A DNA stretch of 6,700 bases. Source: Paracoccaceae bacterium (GTDB lineage: Bacteria; Pseudomonadota; Alphaproteobacteria; Rhodobacterales; Rhodobacteraceae). Under the pieces are notes generated by a model. That model was not told where the DNA came from, did no database searches, and saw only the letters and a program-made list of their open reading frames with translations. Below are positions 1-6,395 of the stretch, in pieces. Location of the stretch: contig JAGRMK010000121.1 of the NCBI GenBank assembly GCA_020441345.1, positions 1-6,700 on the forward strand, given 5' to 3'. The translations under genes and the position numbers were made by a program. Within the stretch, counting starts at the first letter, position 1. Each line of letters opens with the position of its first letter.

Positions 1-233
1 TGATCGAGGAAGAGGACGGGCTGGATGCTCTGTTCGGGCTGGTGCGCGACGGGCTGCCTGAACGGTTGAACGAAACGGCCTACGCGCTGGCCTGTGACGT
101 CGCGGCGTCGGACGGAACGCTGCGGCAGGCCGAGTTGCGGCTGCTGGAGGAGATGCGGTTCGAGTTGAACATCGACCGTCTGCACGCCGCCGCCATCGAG
201 CGCGGCGCGCGGGCGCGGTTCATGCACGCCTGA
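1..233 (+). CDS. TerB-family (tellurite resistance/co-chaperone-like) protein, C-terminal part
   Basis: Partial gene: the frame is open from the window edge and ends at TGA 231-233, leaving about 76 residues. The visible part is mostly helical and contains the segment ALACDVAASDGTLRQAEL. An acidic 'A..DG.....E' pattern of this kind, followed by a helix, is typical of the TerB/DjlA-N-like all-helical fold, where the acidic residues form a metal site. TerB-family proteins are small (about 140-150 aa) cytoplasmic proteins linked to tellurite or general stress responses. Their biochemical role is poorly defined. The real start lies outside the window, so an internal GTG at 42 should not be taken as the start. 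The gene converges on the minus-strand cluster, with about 40 bp between the stop codons. The family call is by motif only and moderately sure. Confidence 0.72.
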   Translation, partial: IEEEDGLDALFGLVRDGLPERLNETAYALACDVAASDGTLRQAELRLLEEMRFELNIDRLHAAAIERGARARFMHA

Positions 234-245
234 ACCGGCCAACCC

Positions 246-274
246 GGCGCGCGCCGCACCAGAAGGCGCGCGCC
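246..274. terminator. GC hairpin between convergent genes, possible bidirectional terminator
   Basis: GGCGCGCGCC at 246-255 is repeated at 265-274. Because the 10-mer is its own reverse complement, the two copies form a perfect 10-bp stem with a 9-base loop (256-264). It lies between the stop of the TerB-family gene (233) and the stop of the HhH gene (TAG 274-276). On the plus strand it is followed by TATCGCTTGTTTT, a weak T-rich tail. No T-run follows on the minus strand. The position and stem strength suggest a terminator or RNA-end-protecting hairpin for the convergent transcripts. The poor U-tract keeps confidence moderate. Confidence 0.5.
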
Positions 275-849
275 TATCGCTTGTTTTCCGCCGCCAGGCG
301 CCGCGCTTGCGCGACCCAGTTGTCGCGCGTCACGCGGCCCTTGAAGGCTTCCAGATTGGCATCGACCCAGGCTATTTCCGCATCGGTCCAGTTGGCGATC
401 TGGTCGAAATGCCAGAATCCCAGCCGATTGCACAGCGCCTCCAGCTTTGGGCCGATCCCCTTGATCCGCTTGAGGTCATCGGCCTGCCCGGCGCGCGGGG
501 CCTCCAGCGTCGCGGGCTTGGTGCCCACATCCGCCGCTTCGCCCGCCGACACGGGTGCGGGTTCCTCTGGCATCGGCAAAACGGGTTCGACCGGCACGGC
601 GATGGCCGCGCGGGCCTCGGACAAATCCGCCTCAAGCCGTGCAACCCGTGCGGCGCAATCGCGCGCTCGTGCCTGACACGCGTCCAGCTCGGCTTGCAAA
701 CGCTCCGCCTCGCCCTTCCCGGTGCCGCCCTGCACAACCGGCGCCGCGCGGCGCCCCCAGACCAGCCAGCCGACAAACAGCCCCAACAGCGCCGCCAGCG
801 CGATCAGAACCCAGATCTCGCCCAGTAGAAAACCCCAGCCTTCGAACAT
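274..849 (-). CDS. Membrane-anchored helix-hairpin-helix protein (COG3743-like)
   Basis: Protein of 191 aa. Residues about 8-31 form one hydrophobic membrane segment (WVLIALAALLGLFVGWLVW), followed by the basic residues GRR, which suggests an anchor with the rest in the cytoplasm. Residues 45-83 are a charged, Ala/Leu/Glu-rich stretch likely to be coiled coil. Residues 84-122 form a Pro/Ala-rich linker. Residues 123-190 form a compact domain beginning DDLKRIKGIGPKLEALCNRL, with the GIGPK hairpin of helix-hairpin-helix folds. This C-terminal domain matches the 'predicted 5' DNA nuclease, flap endonuclease-1-like' family, whose members also occur fused to ribosomal protein L21 or NADH dehydrogenase subunits in alphaproteobacteria. 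No nuclease active site is visible, so binding rather than cleavage is the safer guess. The ATG at 849-847 follows a strong AGGAGGG. It is the last gene of the minus-strand cluster, 21 bp after the OmpA gene. Function unknown. Confidence 0.85.
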   Translation of the reverse strand: MFEGWGFLLGEIWVLIALAALLGLFVGWLVWGRRAAPVVQGGTGKGEAERLQAELDACQARARDCAARVARLEADLSEARAAIAVPVEPVLPMPEEPAPVSAGEAADVGTKPATLEAPRAGQADDLKRIKGIGPKLEALCNRLGFWHFDQIANWTDAEIAWVDANLEAFKGRVTRDNWVAQARRLAAENKR

Positions 850-855
850 CCTCTG

Positions 856-862
856 CCCTCCT
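856..862 (-). promoter_or_regulatory. Strong Shine-Dalgarno site for the HhH gene
   Basis: On the minus strand the sequence reads AGGAGGGCAGAGG directly before ATG, so an almost ideal AGGAGG core sits about 6 bases upstream. It occupies most of the 21-bp gap after the OmpA gene's TAA (873-871), which fits translation of both from one transcript and fixes the start of the HhH gene. Confidence 0.75.
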
Positions 863-870
863 GAACCCTG

Positions 871-2337
871 TTACTCGATCCAGCGCACGGCCGTGCGCCG
901 GTTGGCCGCCCGGCCCTCTTCGGTATCGTTGTCGGCAATTGGTTCCGACGCGCCATAACCCGCCGCGGCCAGCGCCGCCCCCGGCACCGCACGCGCAATC
1001 AGTGCCGCCCGCACCGCCTCGGCGCGGGCAAGGCTCAGCGCCAGGTTCGCCTCGTCGCTCCCCGTGCTGTCGGTGTGCCCACCGATTTCCGCCCGCAATC
1101 CGGCGTCGCGCAGGCAGACACCCAGCACTGCCGCCAGCGCGTTGACGGCGCTGCGCGCGCGCGCATCCAGCCGCGCCGAGCCGGTCACAAACCCGATCCG
1201 GTTGGCGCCAAGCACCGCTCTGACTTCGGCCTGACAGACCTCGGGCGTGGGCGAGAACCCGGCCACCGGCAACCAGTATCCACCGCGCAAGACCTCGGCC
1301 CGACCGGTGATCGGGTGGATACGGTCCAGCCCGGCGCTGCCATCCGCGCTAACCTCTGTCACCGTCAAGGCAACGCCCGCCTGCGCCGCGTCCAGGTCCG
1401 CCGCCAGCGCGGCGCGCAGTAACTCCAGATCCGCCCCGGCACCGAACCCTGCGGTGATCTCGGTTCCCTCCGGCGAGACATTGACATCCAGCGCCTCGAC
1501 CTCGGCCATCCAGGGGGTCAGTGCGGCCAGCGCGGGGGGCACGCTCGCCGCCTCACCCAGGATCCCCTGTTCGGCGTTGTTCTCGATAGCTGCCAACCCC
1601 AGTGCGCCGGCAAGCGCGTCGGCTTCGACCCCCGGCGGCAACTTGCCATCGACCCAGGCACCCGCCTCGACGGTGTACCGCAGCGCATAAGCCGGAGGCG
1701 AGCCATCGTCGCGATAGCTCAGCCCCAGATCGGCCTGATACCCGTCGGGCAATTGATCCAGCGCCGCCCGCATCGCCGCGCCCTCGTCCGGCGTGAGGGC
1801 GATCCCCGTCACCGACATGCGCCGCCCGCTGAGCGCAAGATTTCCCTCTTCCAGCCGGCGCAGGGCGGCAATGCCAAGCGCCGCGGCTTGTGCCCATTGC
1901 CCATCCGGCGCGCCTGCGGCCAGTGTCAACCCCTCGACCCCCAACTGCGCCAGCTCATCGCGCGCAGCCTCGGTCGGGACATGCCCCTGCGTGTGCAACG
2001 CGCCATCCAGCCACATGGCGGTCAAGCCATAAGGCGAGGCCAGCGGCAGGATTTCGAGGTCATCGACCACCACACGCCGCCCGCGGATCGCGTCGAACCG
2101 GGCGATCAAGGCGTCATGCTCGGCCGGACCATCGGCCAGGCCGCTGACGTGTATGTCGCGTCCGTCCACCCTGGCCTGAACGCCGTGCACCGCATCGGCC
2201 GCGATTTCCAGCGCGGCAGAATCAAGTTGCGCCTGAATATGCGTCGCGTATTCGCTGCGCGCCCACCATCCAAGGCCCAGCGCACCAACCCCCAAGATCG
2301 CCAATCCGACACCAAACCGCACGCCGACACCCCCCAT
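871..2337 (-). CDS. OmpA-family peptidoglycan-binding protein with BON-like repeats
   Basis: Protein of 488 aa from ATG 2337. An N-terminal hydrophobic segment (residues 7-26) is an uncleaved anchor or signal peptide. Residues 39-330 contain repeated alpha/beta units resembling BON domains: about 41-97 with VDGRDIHVSGLADGPAEHDA, about 152-208 with LSGRRMSVTGIALTPDEGAA, and weaker units at about 225-250 and 271-329. Residues 380-488 are an OmpA C-terminal domain. In GHTDSTGSDEANLALSLARA, D423 and R438 have the 15-residue spacing of the diaminopimelate-binding Asp/Arg pair of OmpA, and NRR at 479-481 matches the family end. The protein probably sits in the periplasm and grips peptidoglycan. The frame is open to 2598 but would overlap dacB and lacks a signal-like start there. 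GTG 2322 (six codons in), preceded by GGGGGGTG, is a credible alternative start giving 483 aa. It lies 82 bp after dacB and 21 bp before the HhH gene. Confidence 0.87.
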   Translation of the reverse strand: MGGVGVRFGVGLAILGVGALGLGWWARSEYATHIQAQLDSAALEIAADAVHGVQARVDGRDIHVSGLADGPAEHDALIARFDAIRGRRVVVDDLEILPLASPYGLTAMWLDGALHTQGHVPTEAARDELAQLGVEGLTLAAGAPDGQWAQAAALGIAALRRLEEGNLALSGRRMSVTGIALTPDEGAAMRAALDQLPDGYQADLGLSYRDDGSPPAYALRYTVEAGAWVDGKLPPGVEADALAGALGLAAIENNAEQGILGEAASVPPALAALTPWMAEVEALDVNVSPEGTEITAGFGAGADLELLRAALAADLDAAQAGVALTVTEVSADGSAGLDRIHPITGRAEVLRGGYWLPVAGFSPTPEVCQAEVRAVLGANRIGFVTGSARLDARARSAVNALAAVLGVCLRDAGLRAEIGGHTDSTGSDEANLALSLARAEAVRAALIARAVPGAALAAAGYGASEPIADNDTEEGRAANRRTAVRWIE

Positions 2338-2419
2338 TAGCCCGTGGTCCCACACCGGAACCCGAACCAGCATAGCGCCGAACGCCCGAAAACCGAGGGG
2401 GAAAAACCCGCAAAAGGTT
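2338..2419 (-). other. 82-bp gap between dacB and the OmpA gene
   Basis: Read on the minus strand, the gap begins with T-rich blocks interrupted by G/C runs (CTTTTGCGGGTTTTTCCCCC). These could form only a 3-bp GGG/CCC hairpin, so there is no convincing terminator. No consensus promoter and no Shine-Dalgarno sequence stand out before ATG 2337. Read-through from dacB is the simplest reading. Confidence 0.35.
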
Positions 2420-3958
2420 TCAGCCCTGTGCCTGACCCCATCGTTCCAGCAGATCCTGCTGCAGGGATCGGGCGCGCCGCGTCCAGGTCCGGGTGCCCGC
2501 CGGTTGTTCGCTGTCGTCGTCCGCGATTGCCCGGCGGCGGTGCAGATCGGCGCTGATGATCGAGAACACGATCGGACGCCCGCCGCGCGGCTGCGCATAG
2601 CCCGCCAGCGCCGAAACGAAGTTCAGCGTTCCGGTCTTGGCCTGCACCGAAACCGGGTGATTGGCCTGTGCCTGCCCCTGTGCATCGCGCATCGGATGAT
2701 CGCGCAACAGTCCGGGCAGGATCCCTTCGCGCCAGGCGCTGCGCAGGTATTGCGCCATCGCCCGCGGCGCCACCCGCGAGCCGTCCCCAAGGCCAGAGTG
2801 GTCGATGAACCGAAAGCCCTCGGCGCCATATGCGGTGCGCGCCCAGGCATTCATTCGCGCCGCCGATTGTTCGAGTGAACGCACGCTGTGACCAGCCCCG
2901 ACGGAGGCCGACAACCCGACGCATTCGGCGGTCAGATTGGTTGAATAGCGCAGCATGTCACGCAGAATCTCGGTCATCGCGCCCGACCGGACCTCGGCCA
3001 GAACGGCGCCGCCCGACGCGGCACGCGCCACCTCGGGTTCCGGCAGACGGCAGCCGCGCGACAGCAACAGCGCGCGCAACACGTCCCCGGCATAGGCGCC
3101 CGGCCTGCGCACCGGCAACCAGCGCGACCCCGATGTCCGCAACGCGCTGGCGGCGACCGTCCAGCGTTCGCGTTGCGGGCTCAAGTCATGGGTATAGACC
3201 GGCAGATCCCGTGATGCGGCGCGAATGTCGATGACCGAAACTGCCGGAACCTCGACGTTAGACCGCGCGTCCATCGACAAGCTGGCGCGCCCTTCGCGCA
3301 CCTCCCAGGCAAAATGAACCCGGTTGAAATTCAGATTGATCCCCGAAATGGACGGATTGTAGCCAGCCTGTACGGGCTGTGTCGGGTCGATCTGGCGGAT
3401 CGTCGGCAGCGCGCCTTCGTCCACCAGGAACCGCCCCTCGACCCGGCGCAGGCCGCGTTCGATCAACTCATCGGCCAGGCGCGCCAGGTCCGAGGTTTGC
3501 AAGACCGGGTCTCCGCCACCACGCAGCACCAGATCGCCGCGCAGCGTGCCATCGTCAATCGACCCGCCCTGCGCCACGACCCGCGTGACAAAACGGTGCT
3601 CGGCCCCCAGTATCTGCAAGGCATAAAGCGTCGTGACGGCCTTGGCGGTGCTGGCCGGCGGTAAGAGCAGGTTGGCGCGGTGCTCCTCGATGATCTCGCC
3701 GGTTTCGGCGTCAAGTGCGATCAGCGCCGTTTCACCGCTCAACCCCGAACGCGCCAACAGGTCTTCCAGGCCAGCGCCCGGCCGCCGGATCGGCCCGGAA
3801 ACAGCAACCGGTTGCGGTGCGGGCGTTTCCAGTCCGGCAGGCCGGGCCACCGGAAACAGCGACCGCGTGGGGGGACTGGCCAGAGCCGGCCCGGCCGCGC
3901 TGGCGGCAAGGCCCGTCAACAGGGCACGACGGCTCAAAATTACGCGGTCCGTCACCAT
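2420..3958 (-). CDS. dacB: D-alanyl-D-alanine carboxypeptidase/endopeptidase (PBP4, peptidase S13)
   Basis: Protein of 512 aa, the usual size for class C low-mass penicillin-binding proteins. It removes the terminal D-Ala from peptidoglycan stem peptides and cleaves D-Ala-mDAP cross-links in the periplasm. The three active-site motifs are present: S103-T-A-K106 (SxxK, nucleophile and base) in LLPPASTAKAVTTL, S339-T-N341 (SxN) in RYSTNLTAE, and K441-T-G443 (KTG) in VQAKTGTLNF. GGGDP at 147-151 and DHSGL at 386-390 are further S13 landmarks. The N-terminus carries SRRALLTG (9-16), then a hydrophobic Ala-rich stretch and an ALA-S site near residue 27, which looks like a twin-arginine signal peptide. 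ATG 3958 is chosen because AAGG lies 7 bases upstream. A GTG at 3988 in the same frame has no such site and would add ten residues before the signal. nadD is upstream and the OmpA gene downstream on the same strand. Confidence 0.95.
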   Translation of the reverse strand: MVTDRVILSRRALLTGLAASAAGPALASPPTRSLFPVARPAGLETPAPQPVAVSGPIRRPGAGLEDLLARSGLSGETALIALDAETGEIIEEHRANLLLPPASTAKAVTTLYALQILGAEHRFVTRVVAQGGSIDDGTLRGDLVLRGGGDPVLQTSDLARLADELIERGLRRVEGRFLVDEGALPTIRQIDPTQPVQAGYNPSISGINLNFNRVHFAWEVREGRASLSMDARSNVEVPAVSVIDIRAASRDLPVYTHDLSPQRERWTVAASALRTSGSRWLPVRRPGAYAGDVLRALLLSRGCRLPEPEVARAASGGAVLAEVRSGAMTEILRDMLRYSTNLTAECVGLSASVGAGHSVRSLEQSAARMNAWARTAYGAEGFRFIDHSGLGDGSRVAPRAMAQYLRSAWREGILPGLLRDHPMRDAQGQAQANHPVSVQAKTGTLNFVSALAGYAQPRGGRPIVFSIISADLHRRRAIADDDSEQPAGTRTWTRRARSLQQDLLERWGQAQG

Positions 3959-3965
3959 TTCAATA

Positions 3966-3969
3966 CCTT
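3966..3969 (-). promoter_or_regulatory. Ribosome-binding site deciding the dacB start
   Basis: On the minus strand AAGG is followed by 7 bases (TATTGAA) and then ATG 3958-3956. The upstream GTG at 3988-3986 is preceded by CATTTGCGCC without a purine-rich core. This supports the shorter protein, whose start places the twin-arginine motif at residues 9-14. Confidence 0.55.
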
Positions 3970-4008
3970 GATCTGCCCATTCATTCACGGCGCAAATGGC
4001 GCCTGCGA

Positions 4009-4037
4009 GTTATCCTACAACAAAAACACACGCGCAA
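4009..4037 (-). promoter_or_regulatory. Weak promoter candidate upstream of dacB
   Basis: On the minus strand TTGCGC (4037-4032) and GATAAC (4014-4009) are separated by 17 bases, in the only conspicuously T-rich part of the 109-bp nadD-dacB gap. The -10 candidate matches TATAAT at four of six positions and the -35 matches TTGACA only in TTG. The spacing is ideal but the boxes are poor. A small hairpin (GGCGC...GCGCC, 3989-4003) lies between it and the gene. It could let dacB be expressed apart from nadD. Confidence 0.3.
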
Positions 4038-4067
4038 ACGGGTAATTTCGTGACGATTTCTGGCCTG

Positions 4068-4661
4068 TTACCGGGCAACCCGCTGCGCCCGCATGGCGGT
4101 TGAAGACATATCGCGCATTGGCATGTCCAGATACACCCAAACGGGGGCGGCGCTCTGCCCCAGCCGATGCGCACGCCGCTGGTCGATGCGATGCCGGGCA
4201 AATCGTCGCGCCGCTTTCGAGGTCAGCGCCGGCAGGCGTTGCCCCGGTCGCGCCAACACTGCAACCGGAACCTGCGTCATGATTTCAGGCCAACGATCCC
4301 AATGATGAAACCCGGCCAGGTTATCGGCCCCCATCAGCCAGACGAACCGTAACTTCGGATAGGCCCGGCGCAGAGCTTGAAGCGTGTCAACGGTTGCGCG
4401 CGTGCCGAATTCGGCCTCTAGCGCGGTGATCCGGACCCTGGGGTGCCGCATCAGAGCGCGCGCTTCGGCCAGCCGCTGCGGCAGGGGGGCGGGCGGGTTG
4501 GGTTTGATCGGATTGCCGGGGCTGACCAGCCACCAGACCTGATCCAGCCCAAGCCGCTTGAGCGCCTCGCGCGTCAGATGCACATGCCCCGCATGCGCGG
4601 GATCGAACGAGCCCCCTAGAAGACCGATTACCTGCCCCGGTGCGGCGTATGGCCTGCCCAT
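4068..4661 (-). CDS. nadD: Nicotinate-nucleotide adenylyltransferase
   Basis: Protein of 197 aa, normal for NadD (about 190-215). It joins ATP and nicotinate mononucleotide to give deamido-NAD and pyrophosphate, the penultimate step of NAD synthesis in the cytoplasm. The nucleotidyltransferase signature GGSFDPAHAGH is at residues 16-26, with the HxGH ATP-phosphate-binding motif at 23-26. SPGNPIKP (47-54), MGADNLAGFHHW (110-121) and MSSTAMR (185-191, the ISSTxxR motif) are the other family blocks in the right order. ATG 4661 is preceded by AGGGGGA at 4-base spacing. The frame extends to GTG 4712, but that would add 17 residues before the Rossmann strand with no ribosome site. It lies 89 bp after the MttB-family gene. 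The rsfS and rlmH genes that often accompany nadD are not next to it here; dacB follows instead. Confidence 0.95.
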   Translation of the reverse strand: MGRPYAAPGQVIGLLGGSFDPAHAGHVHLTREALKRLGLDQVWWLVSPGNPIKPNPPAPLPQRLAEARALMRHPRVRITALEAEFGTRATVDTLQALRRAYPKLRFVWLMGADNLAGFHHWDRWPEIMTQVPVAVLARPGQRLPALTSKAARRFARHRIDQRRAHRLGQSAAPVWVYLDMPMRDMSSTAMRAQRVAR

Positions 4662-4665
4662 ATCA

Positions 4666-4672
4666 TCCCCCT
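4666..4672 (-). promoter_or_regulatory. Ribosome-binding site deciding the nadD start
   Basis: On the minus strand AGGGGGA is followed by TGAT and then ATG 4661-4659. This purine-rich core makes the internal ATG preferable to GTG 4712, and it places the conserved GGSFDP motif at the usual distance from the N-terminus. Confidence 0.6.
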
Positions 4673-4692
4673 GCGTCGCAACGGGCAGACCA

Positions 4693-4746
4693 TGCCCCGG
4701 ATCGCGGGGCACGCCAAGAGGCGATCAAGGCCGGGTGCCGGGCACC
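4693..4746 (-). terminator. Two GC hairpins after the MttB-family gene
   Basis: In the 89-bp gap between the MttB-family stop (TGA 4753-4751) and nadD there are two inverted repeats. The first met by the polymerase is GGTGC/GCACC (4734-4746) with a 3-base loop, which on the minus strand extends by two more pairs past an A-C mismatch. The second is TGCCCCG/CGGGGCA (4693-4711) with a 5-base loop. Neither is followed by a run of T on the minus strand. They may slow or partly end transcription, or protect the 3' end of the upstream message. A true intrinsic terminator is not shown. Confidence 0.3.
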
Positions 4747-4750
4747 TGGG

Positions 4751-6292
4751 TCAATACCATTGGTCGGCCACGGCCGCCTTGCGCCGTGCCACGAAGTCCT
4801 GCAACGCCTCGTCGATCCCTGGGTCGAGCGGCGGTGCCTGATACTCGGCCAGCCGCTTTTTCCACAACCGATTGGCGCGCGCCGCGCTGTCTTCTTCGCC
4901 CGCCGCCTGCCATTTCTCGAACGGCTCGTTATCGGACAGCTCACTGTCCCAGAACGCGGTTTCATAATTGGCCAGCGTGTGCTGGCAGCCGAAGAAATGG
5001 TTCCCCGGCCCGACCTCGGCAAAGGCATCGACGGCGAGCGCGTTGTCATCCACCACCACACCGCGCAGATAGGCGTGCATCGCGCCGCACAGGTCCGTGT
5101 CCAGCACGAATTTCTCATAGGACATCGACAACAACCCGTCCAGGAACCCGGCCGAATGCAGCACGTAATTCGCCCCGCACTGCACCGCCGCCAGCATCGA
5201 CATCGTGCCTTCCATCATCGCCTGCGCATCGGGCAGTTTCGAATTGGTAAAGTTGCCCGAGCACCGCAGCGGCAAATTCAGCCGCCGTGCCAGTTGCCCG
5301 ATCACCATCGACCCGATTGCCGGTTCCGGCGTGCCAAAGGTCGGCGAGCCCGAGCGCAGCGACATCGACGACAAAAAATTGCCGAACACCACCGGCGCGC
5401 CCGGACGTTCCAGCTGGATCAGAGCGCAACCGGCCATCGTTTCGGCCAGCGCCTGAGCGATGGCACCCGCGCTGGTCACCGGCCCCATCGCCCCACCCAG
5501 GATGAACGGCACCAGAACCACGCCCTGCCCCGCCTTTGCATAGGCGCGCATGCCCTTGGTCATCGTGCCATCCCACACCAGAGGTGAATTGACGTTGAAA
5601 TTTCCCATGATGACGCAGTTTTCATCGACAAACCCGGACCCGAACAGGATGCGCGTCATCTCGATCGAATCCACCGCCCGGTCATCCCCGGTCACCGAGC
5701 CCAGAAACCCGCGATCCGAATATTTGATATGCGCATAGACCATATCCAGATGCCGCTTGTTCACCGCGATATCCGTGGGCTCGCAAATCGTGCCGCCCGA
5801 ATGGTGCAGCCAGGGACTCGACTGCCCCAGCTTCACGAAATTCACGAAATCCTCGATTGTGCCGAACCGCCGCCCCCGATCCAGATCCATCACGAAGGGG
5901 CTGCCATAAGAGGGCGCAAAGATCACGTTCTTGCCGCCGATCCGCACCGAATTGGCCGGATTGCGCGCATGCTGTGTGAATTCGGCGGGCGCGGTTTTCA
6001 GGATCTCGCGCAGCATTCCCGGCTCGAAGCGCACGCGGACCCCGTCAACCCGTGCGCCTGCCCGTTTCCACAACGTCAGCGCTTCGTCATCGTCGCGAAA
6101 ATCGATGCCGGTTTCGGCCAGGATGCGATCTGCCGCGTGTTCGATGCGCAGCAGGCTTTCTTCGCCCAGCACATCGTAGGTCGGGATGTTGCGCACGATA
6201 TAAGGCACCGCGCCGACCGCACTGGTCACGGCACGTTCAGCACGGCGGGCTGCGCGGCCAGAGCGCGCGCGGGTCGGTTCAACAAGGGTCAT
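4751..6292 (-). CDS. MttB-family (trimethylamine methyltransferase-like) protein, non-pyrrolysine
   Basis: Protein of 513 aa, full family length (COG5598). True MttB moves a methyl group from trimethylamine to a corrinoid protein and needs a pyrrolysine read from UAG. Here all 513 codons are sense, so it belongs to the much larger non-pyrrolysine group, in which some members demethylate quaternary amines such as glycine betaine. Recognisable blocks are HHSGGTICEPTD (163-174), a Gly/Ala-rich stretch FILGGAMGPVTSAGAIAQAL (263-282), SKLPDAQAMMEGTMSMLAAV (351-370) and AGFLDGLLSMSYEKFVLD (381-398), as expected for the TIM-barrel core. It is cytoplasmic, with no signal peptide or membrane segment. 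The ATG at 6292 has only a weak ribosome site (CAGG/CTGG). A LysR-type regulator ends 103 bp upstream on the same strand. No corrinoid protein, RamA-like activator or transporter is visible, so the substrate cannot be named. Confidence 0.9.
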   Translation of the reverse strand: MTLVEPTRARSGRAARRAERAVTSAVGAVPYIVRNIPTYDVLGEESLLRIEHAADRILAETGIDFRDDDEALTLWKRAGARVDGVRVRFEPGMLREILKTAPAEFTQHARNPANSVRIGGKNVIFAPSYGSPFVMDLDRGRRFGTIEDFVNFVKLGQSSPWLHHSGGTICEPTDIAVNKRHLDMVYAHIKYSDRGFLGSVTGDDRAVDSIEMTRILFGSGFVDENCVIMGNFNVNSPLVWDGTMTKGMRAYAKAGQGVVLVPFILGGAMGPVTSAGAIAQALAETMAGCALIQLERPGAPVVFGNFLSSMSLRSGSPTFGTPEPAIGSMVIGQLARRLNLPLRCSGNFTNSKLPDAQAMMEGTMSMLAAVQCGANYVLHSAGFLDGLLSMSYEKFVLDTDLCGAMHAYLRGVVVDDNALAVDAFAEVGPGNHFFGCQHTLANYETAFWDSELSDNEPFEKWQAAGEEDSAARANRLWKKRLAEYQAPPLDPGIDEALQDFVARRKAAVADQWY

Positions 6293-6395
6293 CTGCGTCC
6301 AGCCTGTCGGAGAAACCTGTAAAGATCGCTCGATCCTAGGGCCCGGAACACCCCCTGTAAGCCGCAGAAAATCGACGCGCTTGAATGATCTGGCC
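6293..6395 (-). promoter_or_regulatory. Leader region of the MttB-family gene with repeats
   Basis: This 103-bp gap separates the LysR stop from the methyltransferase start. It holds two direct copies of CCTGTAA (6316-6322 and 6354-6360; TTACAGG on the transcribed strand) 38 bp apart start to start. It also holds an interrupted palindrome GATCG-CT-CGATC (6324-6335) between them, followed by CCTAGG and GGGCCC. The layout could be a regulator-binding region for the neighbouring LysR protein. No good -35/-10 pair was found, so the regulatory role is inferred from position only. Confidence 0.3.

Noticed and set aside
307..1145. Overlapping plus-strand frames (307-828, 281-676, 555-1145) opposite the HhH and OmpA genes
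   Set aside because: They are Arg/Pro/Ala-rich, mutually overlapping and antisense to genes with clear domains and ribosome sites.
2338..2598. N-terminal extension of the OmpA-family frame to 2598
   Set aside because: It would overlap the end of dacB by about 180 bp, its residues are Arg/Ser-rich low-complexity shadow of dacB, and it would bury the hydrophobic signal/anchor 90 residues inside.
4662..4712. Longer nadD starting at GTG 4712
   Set aside because: The extra 17 residues are not family-like, and a good AGGGGGA site sits before the internal ATG 4661.
4640..5587. 315-codon open frame on the plus strand opposite the methyltransferase
   Set aside because: It is antisense to a well-conserved gene, its product is His/Arg/Pro-rich without a recognisable domain, and it follows the codon pattern of the real gene. 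A typical shadow frame in GC-rich DNA.
5729..6322. 197-codon plus-strand frame opposite the 5' half of the methyltransferase
   Set aside because: Same reason: an antisense shadow with no family motifs and no ribosome-binding site worth noting.
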